Part shown: piece after piece, positions 1-8,625 of the stretch
Layout: the number at the start of each line of letters is the position of its first letter
How positions within the stretch are numbered: position 1 is the stretch's first letter
From: JAIOHN01 sp038258185
GTDB taxonomy: Bacteria; Chloroflexota; Anaerolineae; Aggregatilineales; Phototrophicaceae
DNA: 37,704 nt
Reading direction: 5' to 3'
NCBI GenBank assembly: GCA_038258185.1
Contig: JBBSQD010000026.1
Coordinates: 1 to 37,704, forward strand
Made by a program: the position numbers and the translations under genes
The notes under the pieces: model-generated
The model's database searches: none
What the model saw: the letters and a program-made list of their open reading frames with translations, nothing else
What the model was told of the DNA's origin: nothing

Positions 1-141
1 CGGTACTTCGGTATGGGTAAAGACGATGTTTTTCCCGGCGATCATATATTCAGCGATAGCAAACTTATCGCCCAATTTGATCTCGAAGCGGCCTTCTTCG
101 GGGTTATTGTGTACTTCCATCTGGTCAGGGTTGATGTCCAT
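1..141 (-). CDS. GNAT-like acetyltransferase (Acetyltransf_CG/YjdJ type), N-terminal part
   Basis: The first 47 codons are inside the window and the rest lies beyond its left edge. The visible protein has a short hydrophilic strand, an E-x-R-F-E-I segment, a turn, A-x-A-E-Y and a V-F-T-H-T-E-V-P ending. This is the pattern of the small (about 90-100 aa) one-domain GNAT relatives of the YjdJ/Acetyltransf_CG family, whose acetyl-CoA loop would follow just outside the window. The ATG at 141 is preceded by AAAGG at a spacing of 8; a second ATG at 120 has no such site. Substrates of this family are mostly unknown. It lies 25 bp downstream of the FMN reductase on the same strand, so co-transcription is likely. 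Confidence 0.7.
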   Translation of the reverse strand, partial: MDINPDQMEVHNNPEEGRFEIKLGDKFAIAEYMIAGKNIVFTHTEVP

Positions 142-166
142 GTCGATAGCCTTTACTCTGAATTTT

Positions 167-775
167 CTATACTTTGGCGGGTGCAGTTGAGTTCTGATAA
201 GCCTGTAAATGACGTGTCCAGAGTGCAAGTTCAGCCAGCAACTTCTGGATCTGCGTCCGGACAAGTGGGTCAATCAGTTCGCCAGCCTCATTGAATGGCG
301 ATATGGGACTGAGGGGCACAAAGACCTGCGGTTTATGCAGAACCTGCATATTGAGCGCGGTAGCAATCTGATGAAAGTGATTCTGGCTGCGGATGGTGCC
401 GGAACGTCCACCGGCACCCATAACCGCGCCGGGTTTCTGGTCGAGCAGATGGGATGTGCCGGGTGCAGCATTGAGGTCGACCCGCGAAGCCCAGTCCAGC
501 GCATTTTTGAGCGCCGCAGTCAGCGAATGATTATACTCCGGTGAGGTGAACAGGATCGCATCGGCGGCGCGGACTTTATTGCGCCATGCTTCGACCGGGG
601 CGGGGTAGTGGTTGGTGATCAGGTCTTGATTATAGAGTGGTAAATCACCGATACTATAAATCTCGATTTCGGTATGATCCGGTGTAAGCTCCGCGGCGGC
701 GCGCAGAAGATAGGTGTTGCGCGAGGCTTTGCGCAGACTGCCGGAAACGCCCAATATGTGTAAGGTGTCGGTCAC
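167..775 (-). CDS. NADPH-dependent FMN reductase family protein
   Basis: This 202-residue flavodoxin-like protein is the usual size for the NADPH-dependent FMN reductase / chromate-azo reductase family. The N-terminal strand leads into G-S-L-R-K-A-S-R-N (about residues 12-20), the FMN phosphate-binding loop. S-P-E-Y-N-H-S (78-84) is the family's second flavin-contacting motif, followed by the K-N-A-L-D-W helix. Members are cytosolic FMN enzymes that use NAD(P)H to reduce quinones, azo dyes, chromate or free flavin; the substrate here cannot be told from sequence. The start is a GTG at 775 with AAAGG 10 bases upstream. It is transcribed towards the GNAT-like gene and diverges from the phosphotransferase gene at 943. 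Confidence 0.88.
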   Translation of the reverse strand: MTDTLHILGVSGSLRKASRNTYLLRAAAELTPDHTEIEIYSIGDLPLYNQDLITNHYPAPVEAWRNKVRAADAILFTSPEYNHSLTAALKNALDWASRVDLNAAPGTSHLLDQKPGAVMGAGGRSGTIRSQNHFHQIATALNMQVLHKPQVFVPLSPISPFNEAGELIDPLVRTQIQKLLAELALWTRHLQAYQNSTAPAKV

Positions 776-942
776 GTCGGGAATGCCTTTCTATCTGTCT
801 CGTATTCGCGCTTACCAAATTTGCGAGCGCGAAGATTGTCAATGGGTGGAATTATAACGTGTTGGTGGTTTCTGCCCTAAAATACTTAGATGCCGCTTAA
901 GGTGAAAATCTGACTTCTTGAAAAGTTTCGGCTGAAATTTCT

Positions 943-1866
943 ATGACAATATCTACGGTTGAATGGAATAGTTTTGAGTCGCTGGTTCGCAAAATTGACC
1001 CGGATGGCAAGCTGCGCCGGGTATGGAAGCTGACCGGCGGGGTATCTGCACTGGTGACCGGGCTGGAGGTCGAGCAGGCGGACGGCCAGATCACGAAAAT
1101 GATTGTGCGTCAGCACGGCCAGGTTGATCTGGCGTTCAACCCCAATGTCGCGGTGGACGAGTTTAAGCTGCTGCGACATTTATCTGATGCTGGACTGGCG
1201 GTGCCGCAGCCGTATTATGTCGAATCCAGCGGCGAGATTTTCGGGACGCCGTGTATTGTGGTTGAATACATTGAGGGTGCGACAGAATTTGCCCCGGCTG
1301 ATGTGATGGATTTCTGCCGGCAACTGGCACAGCATCTGAGCCGGATTCATCAGGTAGCCGAGGCGAATACGGCGCTGTCTTTTTTGCCCACATTTGGCAC
1401 AAGCTTTGGTGAACGTCCAGCGGTGCTGGATGAATCGATTGATGAAGGGCGCATCCGGGATGCGCTGGAAGCTGTCGTGGCGTTAGCGCTTAATGCACCT
1501 GTTCTGCTGCATGGGGATTACTGGCCAGGTAATGTCATGTGCCGGGAAGGACAGATCGTCGCGGTAATTGACTGGGAAGATGCCATGCTGGGTGATCCGC
1601 TGGTGGACATGGGCAGGAGTCGGCTGGAGATTCTATGGGCGTTTGGCGCGGAAGCGATGCAGGCTTACACTGCGCATTATCAGGCTCTGATGACCGATGT
1701 GGATTACACGGATTTGCCCTACTGGGATTTACGGGCTGCACTGCGTCCGGCGTTCAAAATTGGGGAATGGGCGGGGGATGCGGACAGAGAAAACGTGATG
1801 CGGGAACGTCATGGCTGGTTTGTGTCGCAGGCGCTGGGGAAATTATCTGTTCAGGGAAATGAATGA
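943..1866 (+). CDS. Aminoglycoside phosphotransferase-family (APH) kinase
   Basis: This 307-residue protein has the APH / choline-kinase fold. The catalytic loop H-G-D-Y-W-P-G-N-V spans 190-198, with the catalytic base D192 and metal ligand N197. The metal-binding V-I-D-W-E-D-A segment follows, with D210. An N-terminal lobe carries an ATP-pocket region around 28-60, and E-Y-I-E-G (108-112) is the hinge. The family phosphorylates small hydroxylated molecules such as antibiotics, homoserine, choline or sugars with ATP. Nothing here points to drug resistance specifically, so the substrate is unknown. No strong Shine-Dalgarno precedes the ATG. The gene ends 6 bp before recJ, so the two probably form one transcription unit with coupled translation. 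Confidence 0.85.
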   Translation: MTISTVEWNSFESLVRKIDPDGKLRRVWKLTGGVSALVTGLEVEQADGQITKMIVRQHGQVDLAFNPNVAVDEFKLLRHLSDAGLAVPQPYYVESSGEIFGTPCIVVEYIEGATEFAPADVMDFCRQLAQHLSRIHQVAEANTALSFLPTFGTSFGERPAVLDESIDEGRIRDALEAVVALALNAPVLLHGDYWPGNVMCREGQIVAVIDWEDAMLGDPLVDMGRSRLEILWAFGAEAMQAYTAHYQALMTDVDYTDLPYWDLRAALRPAFKIGEWAGDADRENVMRERHGWFVSQALGKLSVQGNE

Positions 1867-1872
1867 CTTTAG

Positions 1873-4167
1873 ATGAAAACGTGGATTGAACCTTCAGCGG
1901 TGAGTGTGCCGGATGCGCTGCGTGACTTTACCGGCGGCCATGACCTAATCGCGCAGACGCTGATGCGGCGCGGATTAGATACGGTCGCGGGGGCACAGGC
2001 TTTTCTCGACCCGGCATATTATCGCCCCGCATCACCGTATGATCTGCCGGATATGGACAAAGCGGTCGAACGGCTGCGACGGGCGATCAAGGTGGGTGAG
2101 CAAATCTGCGTGTGGGGCGACTTTGATGTCGATGGGCAGACCTCGACGGCGCTGCTGGTGGGGGCATTGCGCGAACTGGGCGCGGACGTGATTTATCACA
2201 TCCCCAACCGCATGAGTGAGGGGCATGGTATCCATATCCCGACATTAGGCAAAATTATTGATGCCGGGGCGCAGGTGATTCTGACGTGTGATACGGGCAT
2301 CGCGGCGCATGAAGCGGTGGATTATGCGCAATCCCGTGGGGTTGATGTGGTGATTACCGATCATCATCAATTGTCGGAAACGCTGCCGAATGCCTATGCG
2401 CGGGTGAATCCGCAGCGGCTGGCGGAAGGCCATCCGTTACGCACGCTGCCGGGAGTGGGGACGGCGTACAAGTTAGTAGAAGCGCTGGTTGATGGGCGCG
2501 ACACTATGCGCTTTCTCGATCTGGTGGCGCTGGGTATTGTCGCTGATGTGGCGACTCTGAGTGGCGATACGCGCTATCTGCTGCAACAGGGTTTACAGGT
2601 GCTGCGCGAAACTGAGCGACCCGGTTTGCAGGAAATGATGCGGCTGGCTGATCTGAAACCGGCAGAACTGAGCGAGCAGCATATCGGTTTTGTGCTGGGG
2701 CCGCGTTTGAATGCGCTGGGCAGGCTGGCGGATGCGAACCCGGCAGTCGAGCTTTTGACCAGCCAGGATTCCGAAGTGGTGCGGGTGCTGGCGGTGCAGC
2801 TTGAGGGCCTGAACAACGAGCGCAAATTGCAGAGCAGTCAGGTGTATGGCGGGGCGAAGGCACAGATCGAGAAAGATCCGTCGCTGCTGGATTATGGTGT
2901 GCTGCTGTTAAGCCATGCCGATTGGCCGGGTGGGGTGGTCGGGATTGTGGCCAGCCGTCTGGTCGAGGAATATAACCGTCCCGTGATTCTGATGCGCGTC
3001 GAAGAGGATGGCATCGCACGCGGGTCGGCGCGGTCAGTGGCGGGTTGTGATATTACTGCCGCGATTGCTGCGCAGAGTGATCTGCTGCTGGGTTTTGGGG
3101 GACATACAATGGCGGCGGGGATGAGTCTGCCTGCGGAGAGAATTGACGAGTTCCGGCGGGGATTGAGTCGCACGGTGGGGCGGATGCTGGGCACAGTCGA
3201 GGCGACACCGACGCTGGCGATTGATGGTTATGTCGCGCTGGATGATTTATCTCTGGCGCTGGTGCAGGATGTGGAGCGATTAGCACCGTTTGGCCCCGGT
3301 AACACACCGCTCACACTGGCCACGCGCGGATTACGTTTACAGGCCAGCAGCACTATCGGGCGGCGGCGGGAGCATCTGTCCCTGACGGTTGAGGACGAAA
3401 ATGGTCAAAAGCACAAGGTTATCTGGTGGCAGGCCAGCGAAAATGACCTGCCGACCGGGCATTTTGACCTGGCTTACACGGTGCGCGCCAGTAATTACAA
3501 AGGCAAAAGTGAAGTGCTGGTGGAGTGGGTGGACTTCCGTCCGCTGGTGGAAACCGATGAGGCACTGATCTGGCAGGCCGCGCCGATTGAGGTGGCGGAT
3601 TATCGGCTGGTGAGTGATGCGGACTATATGCTGCGCGAGGTGTTGCAGGAAAATCCCGGCATTCAGATCTGGCGTGAAGTGCTGAAAACGCCGGATGGCC
3701 AGACCCGCACCGAACTGCAATCCGCAGCGGCACTGGTCGTGTGGACGATTCCGCCGGGGGCGGCAGAATGGCGGGCCGTGCTGGAACAGGTGCGTCCTTC
3801 AACATTGTATCTGTTCGCGCATGACCCGGATATGGATGCCTTCGAGCGCTTTATCGCGCGGCTGAGCGGTCTGGTCAAGCATGTGCTGAGTGCCAAAGGG
3901 GGTAGCGCTCAACTGGACGAACTGGCGGTGGCGATGGCGCATCGGGCGGTGACGGTGCAGGCGGGGTTAGACTGGTTAGCGGCCAAAGGCGTGATCCGGC
4001 AGCTTGAAGGCGATGAAGGTTCTATTCAACTGACGAATGGCGGCATGGCTGATGAGACGGCGCTGCGACAGGCAGAAGCTCAACTCATGGCGCTGCTGGC
4101 GGAAACCCGCGCTTATCGGGCTTACTGGCGTGAAGCCGCTGGCTATAATCTGGTGCGGCGCCATTAA
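1873..4167 (+). CDS. recJ: Single-stranded-DNA-specific exonuclease RecJ
   Basis: RecJ degrades single-stranded DNA 5' to 3' in recombination, base-excision and mismatch repair, using two metal ions in the DHH/DHHA1 fold. Visible motifs are D-F-D-V-D (83-87), L-T-C-D-T-G (138-142, D140), T-D-H-H-Q (162-166) and G-I-V-A-D-V (221-226, D225). The DHHA1 motifs follow: R-G-S-A-R-S, then G-F-G-G-H-T-M-A-A-G-M at around 400. An OB-fold region follows (about 450-560). The last 200 residues include a helix-turn-helix-like stretch (L-D-W-L-A-A-K-G-V-I). At 764 aa it is longer than the E. coli enzyme and close to Firmicutes RecJ, which also carry an extra C-terminal domain. The gene follows the APH kinase by 6 bp and meets the next gene tail to tail with a 2 bp gap. 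Confidence 0.95.
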   Translation: MKTWIEPSAVSVPDALRDFTGGHDLIAQTLMRRGLDTVAGAQAFLDPAYYRPASPYDLPDMDKAVERLRRAIKVGEQICVWGDFDVDGQTSTALLVGALRELGADVIYHIPNRMSEGHGIHIPTLGKIIDAGAQVILTCDTGIAAHEAVDYAQSRGVDVVITDHHQLSETLPNAYARVNPQRLAEGHPLRTLPGVGTAYKLVEALVDGRDTMRFLDLVALGIVADVATLSGDTRYLLQQGLQVLRETERPGLQEMMRLADLKPAELSEQHIGFVLGPRLNALGRLADANPAVELLTSQDSEVVRVLAVQLEGLNNERKLQSSQVYGGAKAQIEKDPSLLDYGVLLLSHADWPGGVVGIVASRLVEEYNRPVILMRVEEDGIARGSARSVAGCDITAAIAAQSDLLLGFGGHTMAAGMSLPAERIDEFRRGLSRTVGRMLGTVEATPTLAIDGYVALDDLSLALVQDVERLAPFGPGNTPLTLATRGLRLQASSTIGRRREHLSLTVEDENGQKHKVIWWQASENDLPTGHFDLAYTVRASNYKGKSEVLVEWVDFRPLVETDEALIWQAAPIEVADYRLVSDADYMLREVLQENPGIQIWREVLKTPDGQTRTELQSAAALVVWTIPPGAAEWRAVLEQVRPSTLYLFAHDPDMDAFERFIARLSGLVKHVLSAKGGSAQLDELAVAMAHRAVTVQAGLDWLAAKGVIRQLEGDEGSIQLTNGGMADETALRQAEAQLMALLAETRAYRAYWREAAGYNLVRRH

Positions 4168-4169
4168 TC

Positions 4170-4658
4170 TTATCTGCTGGGCGGTGTCGGCGTGGCAGGG
4201 ATTCGCGTTGGCTTTGGGGTCGCGGTGAGCATCGGCGGCAAGCCGGTGGATAAGTCAGTCTCAACGCGAAAATACCAGGTTTCGCTGTTGGCAGAACCCA
4301 GCGGTTTGGTAGTGAACACACTCCAGCGGTAAAGGCCATCTGGTAGCAGTACATCTCCATTTTCAAAATATGTGGGCGAACACTCTGTCAGAAAACCCAC
4401 GCACCAGCGGGCTATAAAATCGCGCCCGATGAGCGTCACATAGCTGATCGCACCGGTACTGAGAAAAGTCAGATCCTGCACGGTAATGCTTCGCGTCAGG
4501 ACTGCGCCATCTGGCGGATAGATCAGGACAGGCGGCGCGGGTTGTGATGTGGGTGTGACCGTTAATGTCGGCGTCGGCGTGGCCGAAAAGGGCATCGCGA
4601 AAAATGATGGTATGAGCATAAAGAGCATCAGCAGAATCAAGATTAAGAATGCACGCAT
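4170..4658 (-). CDS. Secreted or membrane-anchored protein with Thr-Pro linkers, function unknown
   Basis: A 162-residue protein not recognised as a named family. It begins with a strongly hydrophobic segment (about 4-22) suitable as a signal peptide or anchor, with no lipobox cysteine. A Thr/Pro-rich linker (about 26-42) follows, then one compact domain of about 90 residues with Y-P-P-D-G-A near its start, two cysteines (C-V-G-F-L-T-E-C) and a W-Y-F-R-V strand. It ends in a second Pro/Thr-rich tail. The order P-P-D-G ... Y-x-W-S-V ... W-Y-F-R-V resembles the Ig-like domains found in extracellular propeller and cell-wall proteins. GGAGG lies 10 bases before the ATG at 4658. It is convergent with recJ. 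Confidence 0.65.
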   Translation of the reverse strand: MRAFLILILLMLFMLIPSFFAMPFSATPTPTLTVTPTSQPAPPVLIYPPDGAVLTRSITVQDLTFLSTGAISYVTLIGRDFIARWCVGFLTECSPTYFENGDVLLPDGLYRWSVFTTKPLGSANSETWYFRVETDLSTGLPPMLTATPKPTRIPATPTPPSR

Positions 4659-4737
4659 GAATGAACATCCTCCATTTGCACTTATTCATCTATTTTAGTG
4701 AATGGTCTGCATAAGGTGTAATTTATCCCTGCGATAT

Positions 4738-4747
4738 ATTGTACAAT
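4738..4747. promoter_or_regulatory. Perfect palindrome ATTGTACAAT upstream of the MATE gene
   Basis: A 10-base perfect palindrome lies 50 bp before the MATE exporter start, in the 138 bp region shared with the divergent secreted-protein gene. Its position and symmetry would suit a small dimeric repressor of exporter expression. No regulator gene is adjacent, so this is only a candidate. Confidence 0.3.
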
Positions 4748-4796
4748 CTCCGCGATGATTATTTTCCACAGAAAACTCACATGAAGAAAGATTGCT

Positions 4797-6140
4797 ATGC
4801 AGACTCACGCGGATAACCATGCTTTTGTGCAGCGACCTTATCGCACATTGATTGGCCTGTCGATACCGATCACACTGTCGCTGATTGCTGAGCCGATCAC
4901 CGGCATGGTCGACACGGCTTTTGTCGCTCAGTTGGGGGCCGTGCCATTGGCCGCGCTGGGTGTGGGGACGACTTTACTCTCGACTGTGTTCTGGATTTTC
5001 AACTTTCTGGCAATCAGCGTTCAGACGGAAGTGGCGCAGGCTTTAGGCCGCGAAGATGGGGAACGCGCCAATGCGATTACCAGCCTGGGGTTGCTGCTGG
5101 CGTTCGGTTTTGGGTTGGCATTAATGCTGATCGTGATGATCGGCGCACGCTGGGGCAGTGCGCTTCTGGGCGCAAGTGATGGTGTGCTGGATGGCTCAGT
5201 GACCTATGTGAACATTCGGCTCCTGAGCGCCCCGGCAGTCCTGCTGACATTCGTCGGATTAGGTGCATTGCGAGGCAAGCAGGACATGCGCACCCCGATG
5301 GTGGTGTCGATTGCTGTCAATGTGCTGAATGTTGTGCTGGACTGGCTGTTGATCGTCAGTCCATTTTTTAACCTGGGCATTGAAGGGGCCGCGATTGCCA
5401 GCGCTGTCAGCCAGTGGATCGGCGCGATCTGGACATTGGTCGTGGTGCTGCGGGCGTTTGGCTTTGTGCCGGTAGTGCGCTGGGCAGATGTTTCCGGGCT
5501 GCTGCGTATCGGCGGTGATTTATTTGTACGCACCGGTGCGCTGACGTTTTTTATTCTGCTGGCAACACGGGTGGCGAATCAGATCAGCCCGGAGGCGGGG
5601 GCAGCGCATCAGGCACTGCGCACGGTGTTCCTGTTCTGCGGCTTTTTGTCTGAGGGGGTGGGTGTCGCGGCTCAGAGTCTGGCGGGGTATTTCCTGGGTG
5701 CCGGACGACCCTTGCAGGCGCGTCGGGCCGCTATCATCGCTATTCGCTTTGCGGTGGGCATCGGCTCGGTGGTGGCTATCGGCATGCTTTTGGGACGTGA
5801 ATTAGTCATCGCATTATTTTTGCCGCTGGAGGCTGTCGGGGTATTTAACGAAGCGTGGATCGTGGCGGTGCTGATTCAGCCGATTACTGCGGTGGCTTTT
5901 GTGACCGATGGCATCCATTGGGGGACAGGCGATTATGCGTATATCCGTAACGCGATGCTGCTCTCCACCTTGGGCGGGACGATCTGTCTGCTGCTGATTA
6001 ACCCGGTGGCTCCGCTGGCGTTTTTCTGGGTGTGGATCGCGCATGTGGTGTGGCTGACTCTGCGCGCGATTTTTGGCGTCGGGCGCATCTGGCCGGGGAT
6101 CGGCGAAAGTCCGCTGCAATGGGTGCCGACGAAAGCCTGA
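4797..6140 (+). CDS. MATE family efflux transporter (DinF-like)
   Basis: A 447-residue polytopic inner-membrane protein with about 12 hydrophobic helices arranged as two similar six-helix halves. The N-terminal half has the MATE signature region L-S-I-P-I-T-L-S-L-I-A-E-P-I-T-G-M-V-D-T-A at about 22-42, close to the DinF subgroup. The second half starts near 225 with R-I-G-G-D-L-F-V-R-T. MATE proteins export cationic drugs, dyes or metabolites using a sodium or proton gradient; the substrate is not predictable. The length matches the family. Its own promoter region holds a 10-base palindrome. A hairpin terminator follows the stop. Confidence 0.93.
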   Translation: MQTHADNHAFVQRPYRTLIGLSIPITLSLIAEPITGMVDTAFVAQLGAVPLAALGVGTTLLSTVFWIFNFLAISVQTEVAQALGREDGERANAITSLGLLLAFGFGLALMLIVMIGARWGSALLGASDGVLDGSVTYVNIRLLSAPAVLLTFVGLGALRGKQDMRTPMVVSIAVNVLNVVLDWLLIVSPFFNLGIEGAAIASAVSQWIGAIWTLVVVLRAFGFVPVVRWADVSGLLRIGGDLFVRTGALTFFILLATRVANQISPEAGAAHQALRTVFLFCGFLSEGVGVAAQSLAGYFLGAGRPLQARRAAIIAIRFAVGIGSVVAIGMLLGRELVIALFLPLEAVGVFNEAWIVAVLIQPITAVAFVTDGIHWGTGDYAYIRNAMLLSTLGGTICLLLINPVAPLAFFWVWIAHVVWLTLRAIFGVGRIWPGIGESPLQWVPTKA

Positions 6141-6157
6141 TGAATCTCTAAACAAAA

Positions 6158-6179
6158 CAGGCAACCCGAAGGCTGCCTG
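6158..6179. terminator. Intergenic hairpin between convergent genes
   Basis: CAGGCA pairs with TGCCTG around an inner CC/GG pair and a CGAA loop. It sits between the MATE stop and the stop of the minus-strand gene ending at 6202, so it probably serves both directions. Confidence 0.65.
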
Positions 6180-6201
6180 TGAGTCTGATGTGGAGTTGTG
6201 T

Positions 6202-7323
6202 TTAGTAGGGGAAAGCTGTGGCAATCGCTTCCATGTCTGTGAAGGACAGGGCGGAGATAACGTATACCCAGTTATCGTGCGACCAGACGAAGGTGTAATC
6301 TCCTTCAAGACGGCTGTAGAAGTAATCGACCTGAGTCACGCCCAGTGTGTAATTGCCGGTTTGACCGTTGGTATCGGCATAGGTATACAGTTCCTTCATC
6401 ATCGATGTGGCCGTCTCATGATCTTCAAACGTGGCCATAGTGACGGCAACCGGCTGAGCATCGGCGGTAATCTGGTAGGTGCCGGGCTCAAGGTAAAGCG
6501 GGTAAATCGTGATACCACAGGCTGGTAATTCGTCCGAGCCAGCTTCACTGGCAACCAGGCAGTCGTTCACACTGGCTGGCAGCGCCATTTCAGTCTCAAT
6601 CTGGCTAAAGTGCAGCAGCAGATCATTTACTTCGGTCAGCGCGATATCGCTGTTGGCCACTGTATCCAGTGCAACACGCAGCGGATAAATTTCTGGCGCG
6701 GCTATCACTTCGGCGATGGTATCGGCTTTCTCAACGACTGGCAGCGCGGTTTCCAACTGGACAAGCGCTGCTTCCAGCACCAGAGTCTGCTGCTCCACTG
6801 TGATGAGTACGGCTGGTTCTTCCGCGATTTGCCCAACAACTTCTGTTTCAGTTGCGGTGGCAGCAGCGACCGAGGCCGCTGCTGTGTCATAGGTTTCAAT
6901 GGCTCGTTGTACAGCGGTTATCATCATACCCAGGGATTCGACTTCTGCGATGGCGGCGGCTTCCAGTTCTTCTTCTGTAAGCGGTATTTGCCATTGATAG
7001 CTGCCAATAGCTGCTGGCAGAATAATCGTATCGGGTTGGGTAGGCACCAGCGGGATCGTGCGTTCCTCAATCTGATACGGCGATTGCAGCGCATCATAGA
7101 GGAAAACCCCACGGGTTGCCAGATAATGATTGATCGCAGCCCGCCCGAAGCCGACAATGACCAGAGACAAGATCATGGAGGCGATAATCGAGATCACCAA
7201 CCCTCGCTGATGCCGGGGCATGGCCCTGAAGTCCTGCCACATCCGTGTGGGCACCAGCATACTGAGATATTCGAAAATTGGAAAGTCTGATTGGCGGGTT
7301 GCGCCGCTGTTTTTCTGAGCCAT
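6202..7323 (-). CDS. Membrane-anchored extracytoplasmic protein, partner of the prepilin-like gene
   Basis: A 373-residue protein of no recognised family. A cytoplasmic N-terminus rich in charged and aromatic residues precedes one transmembrane helix at about 41-60; the rest is predicted outside. Residues about 110-215 are Ala/Glu/Thr-rich and helical, probably coiled. The C-terminal 130 residues contain two cysteines (N-D-C-L-V and P-A-C-G-I-T), possibly a disulphide, and several aromatic beta strands. The start lies 5 bp after the stop of the Flp-like prepilin gene, with no separate Shine-Dalgarno visible, which suggests translational coupling. A structural role in the same surface assembly is inferred from this arrangement only. 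Confidence 0.65.
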   Translation of the reverse strand: MAQKNSGATRQSDFPIFEYLSMLVPTRMWQDFRAMPRHQRGLVISIIASMILSLVIVGFGRAAINHYLATRGVFLYDALQSPYQIEERTIPLVPTQPDTIILPAAIGSYQWQIPLTEEELEAAAIAEVESLGMMITAVQRAIETYDTAAASVAAATATETEVVGQIAEEPAVLITVEQQTLVLEAALVQLETALPVVEKADTIAEVIAAPEIYPLRVALDTVANSDIALTEVNDLLLHFSQIETEMALPASVNDCLVASEAGSDELPACGITIYPLYLEPGTYQITADAQPVAVTMATFEDHETATSMMKELYTYADTNGQTGNYTLGVTQVDYFYSRLEGDYTFVWSHDNWVYVISALSFTDMEAIATAFPY

Positions 7324-7328
7324 GAGGT

Positions 7329-8135
7329 TTAGCAGTCTCCGTCGGGTGTGGTCGATGAAGTTGATGTAGCCGGTGTTGAAATTTCGCCGGTTGAAACCTG
7401 GCTGCTGCCAGCTTTGGTAGTGACTTCAGTGCGTTCGAAAGTCACGTTGCCGCTGAGGGTGAGCACGATGGTGCGGGTTTCACCGTCGCTGGTCTGTGCG
7501 GCGGAATAGGAGACAAATTGCAGGCTGCCACCATAGGAGGCCAGCATCAGACCGGTGTCAGCACTGGCTTTGTTCTTGCCCTTACCATTACCGTTGCTAT
7601 TGCCGCCAGAGTTATCGTTATTGCCACCGTTGCTGCCGCCATCGTTATTGGGGTTGCCACCGCCAGAACCACCTTCGTAACCGGTGTCAAATTTGATGCC
7701 AAATTTACCGGTGGTGGGATCTTGCCCCCAGGATTCGTAGGCTTCAGTGGAGCTGACAATGCGACCAGCGGTTTCCTCGTCAATACCCAGAACCCAATGG
7801 CTGATGGAAGGCTGTGAGCCGGAGGTCACGGTAAAAGAAATGGTGGTGCGATCATCGTCCGGGTCATAGACATAGGATGACATTTCAATGGTGTGGCCGC
7901 CATCCAGGTTTACGCCTGTTGTGCCAGTGGGTTGCGGCACTTCACATTCGATGCCGGTCAGGCCATCGGCTGTTTTCTGAAAGGAATTGGTCATGATGGG
8001 CAGCAGGGCACTGGCAACGACCATGACGGCTACGCCGACCGGAATAGTGGGCCAGTATTCCATTAATGCTGAACCACGTTCCAGCCTGTGCCAGCGGGGT
8101 TCCTGAGGAGTTTGGTCATTCTGATTTTGAGACAT
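7329..8135 (-). CDS. Flp/TadE-type prepilin-like protein with a large C-terminal domain
   Basis: A 268-residue protein. Residues 21-27 read G-S-A-L-M-E-Y, which fits the G/xxxxEY cleavage motif of Flp and TadE prepilins. A positively charged leader precedes it and a hydrophobic helix (about 30-48) follows. Unlike true Flp pilins, which are very short, the helix is followed by a beta-rich domain (about 65-165) with D-P-D-D-D, S-H-W-V-L-G-I and D-P-T-T-G-K-F-G-I-K-F motifs. A Gly/Asn/Ser/Lys-rich linker of about 40 residues and a Thr/Ser-rich end complete it. The ATG at 8135 is chosen because AAGGA lies 8 bases before it; a longer reading to 8213 has no such site. It is the first gene of a two-gene unit. 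Confidence 0.7.
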   Translation of the reverse strand: MSQNQNDQTPQEPRWHRLERGSALMEYWPTIPVGVAVMVVASALLPIMTNSFQKTADGLTGIECEVPQPTGTTGVNLDGGHTIEMSSYVYDPDDDRTTISFTVTSGSQPSISHWVLGIDEETAGRIVSSTEAYESWGQDPTTGKFGIKFDTGYEGGSGGGNPNNDGGSNGGNNDNSGGNSNGNGKGKNKASADTGLMLASYGGSLQFVSYSAAQTSDGETRTIVLTLSGNVTFERTEVTTKAGSSQVSTGEISTPATSTSSTTPDGDC

Positions 8136-8213
8136 GATACGTTCCTTATAAAATTGATGAAGACTTAATGTCGCTTGATAATTACTTAAACGCGACAAGT
8201 ATTGCAATGTCAC

Positions 8214-8547
8214 AGGAATTTACGCGATCTTCAGAAAGTTTTTACAGAGTTCATTTCAGCGGGGAAAATCACACGTAATTTGTAACAATCATGATTATAT
8301 TGTAATTTTAATTTGAGCGTTATAAAAGAAATAATTTGTGAAGAATAAATAAAATTTGTGAATATCCATAAATATTGTAAATATACTGTAAATTTGACCT
8401 TTTATGAACCTTATAAGACTTAATATGCAGTAATTTAATCAATTATTATTTATTCAAGACAAAATATCCCTGGTTAACGTTAATTACGATTGTTCCTGTT
8501 GCAAAAATGAACGGAGGCAGTTGAAGCAGCCGGTATTACGACCAAGT
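8214..8547. other. Long AT-rich intergenic region, no gene
   Basis: This stretch is far richer in A and T than the flanking genes and has no plausible coding frame. It carries loosely repeated ATTTGTGAA and TGTAAAT words between about 8330 and 8400. It must hold the promoter of the prepilin unit on the minus strand. The repeats may bind a nucleoid or regulatory protein, but no defined operator can be named. Confidence 0.5.
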
Positions 8548-8577
8548 TTGTCATGTGTATGAGCTTGGGTCTATAAT
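8548..8577 (+). promoter_or_regulatory. Sigma-70-type promoter of the acetyl-CoA synthetase gene
   Basis: TTGTCA (8548-8553) and a perfect TATAAT (8572-8577) are separated by 18 bases. The start of transcription would be near 8584, about 40 bases before the ATG at 8626. Confidence 0.75.
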
Positions 8578-8625
8578 TTCACCCACAATGATTTTGGGTA
8601 GATAACTTTGTTGAAGGAGTTTTTT

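Noticed and set aside
6610..7290. 226-codon open frame opposite the membrane-anchored protein
   Set aside because: Its Cys/Phe/Gly-rich odd composition and lack of a ribosome binding site contrast with the minus-strand frame, which has a clean transmembrane helix and operon spacing.
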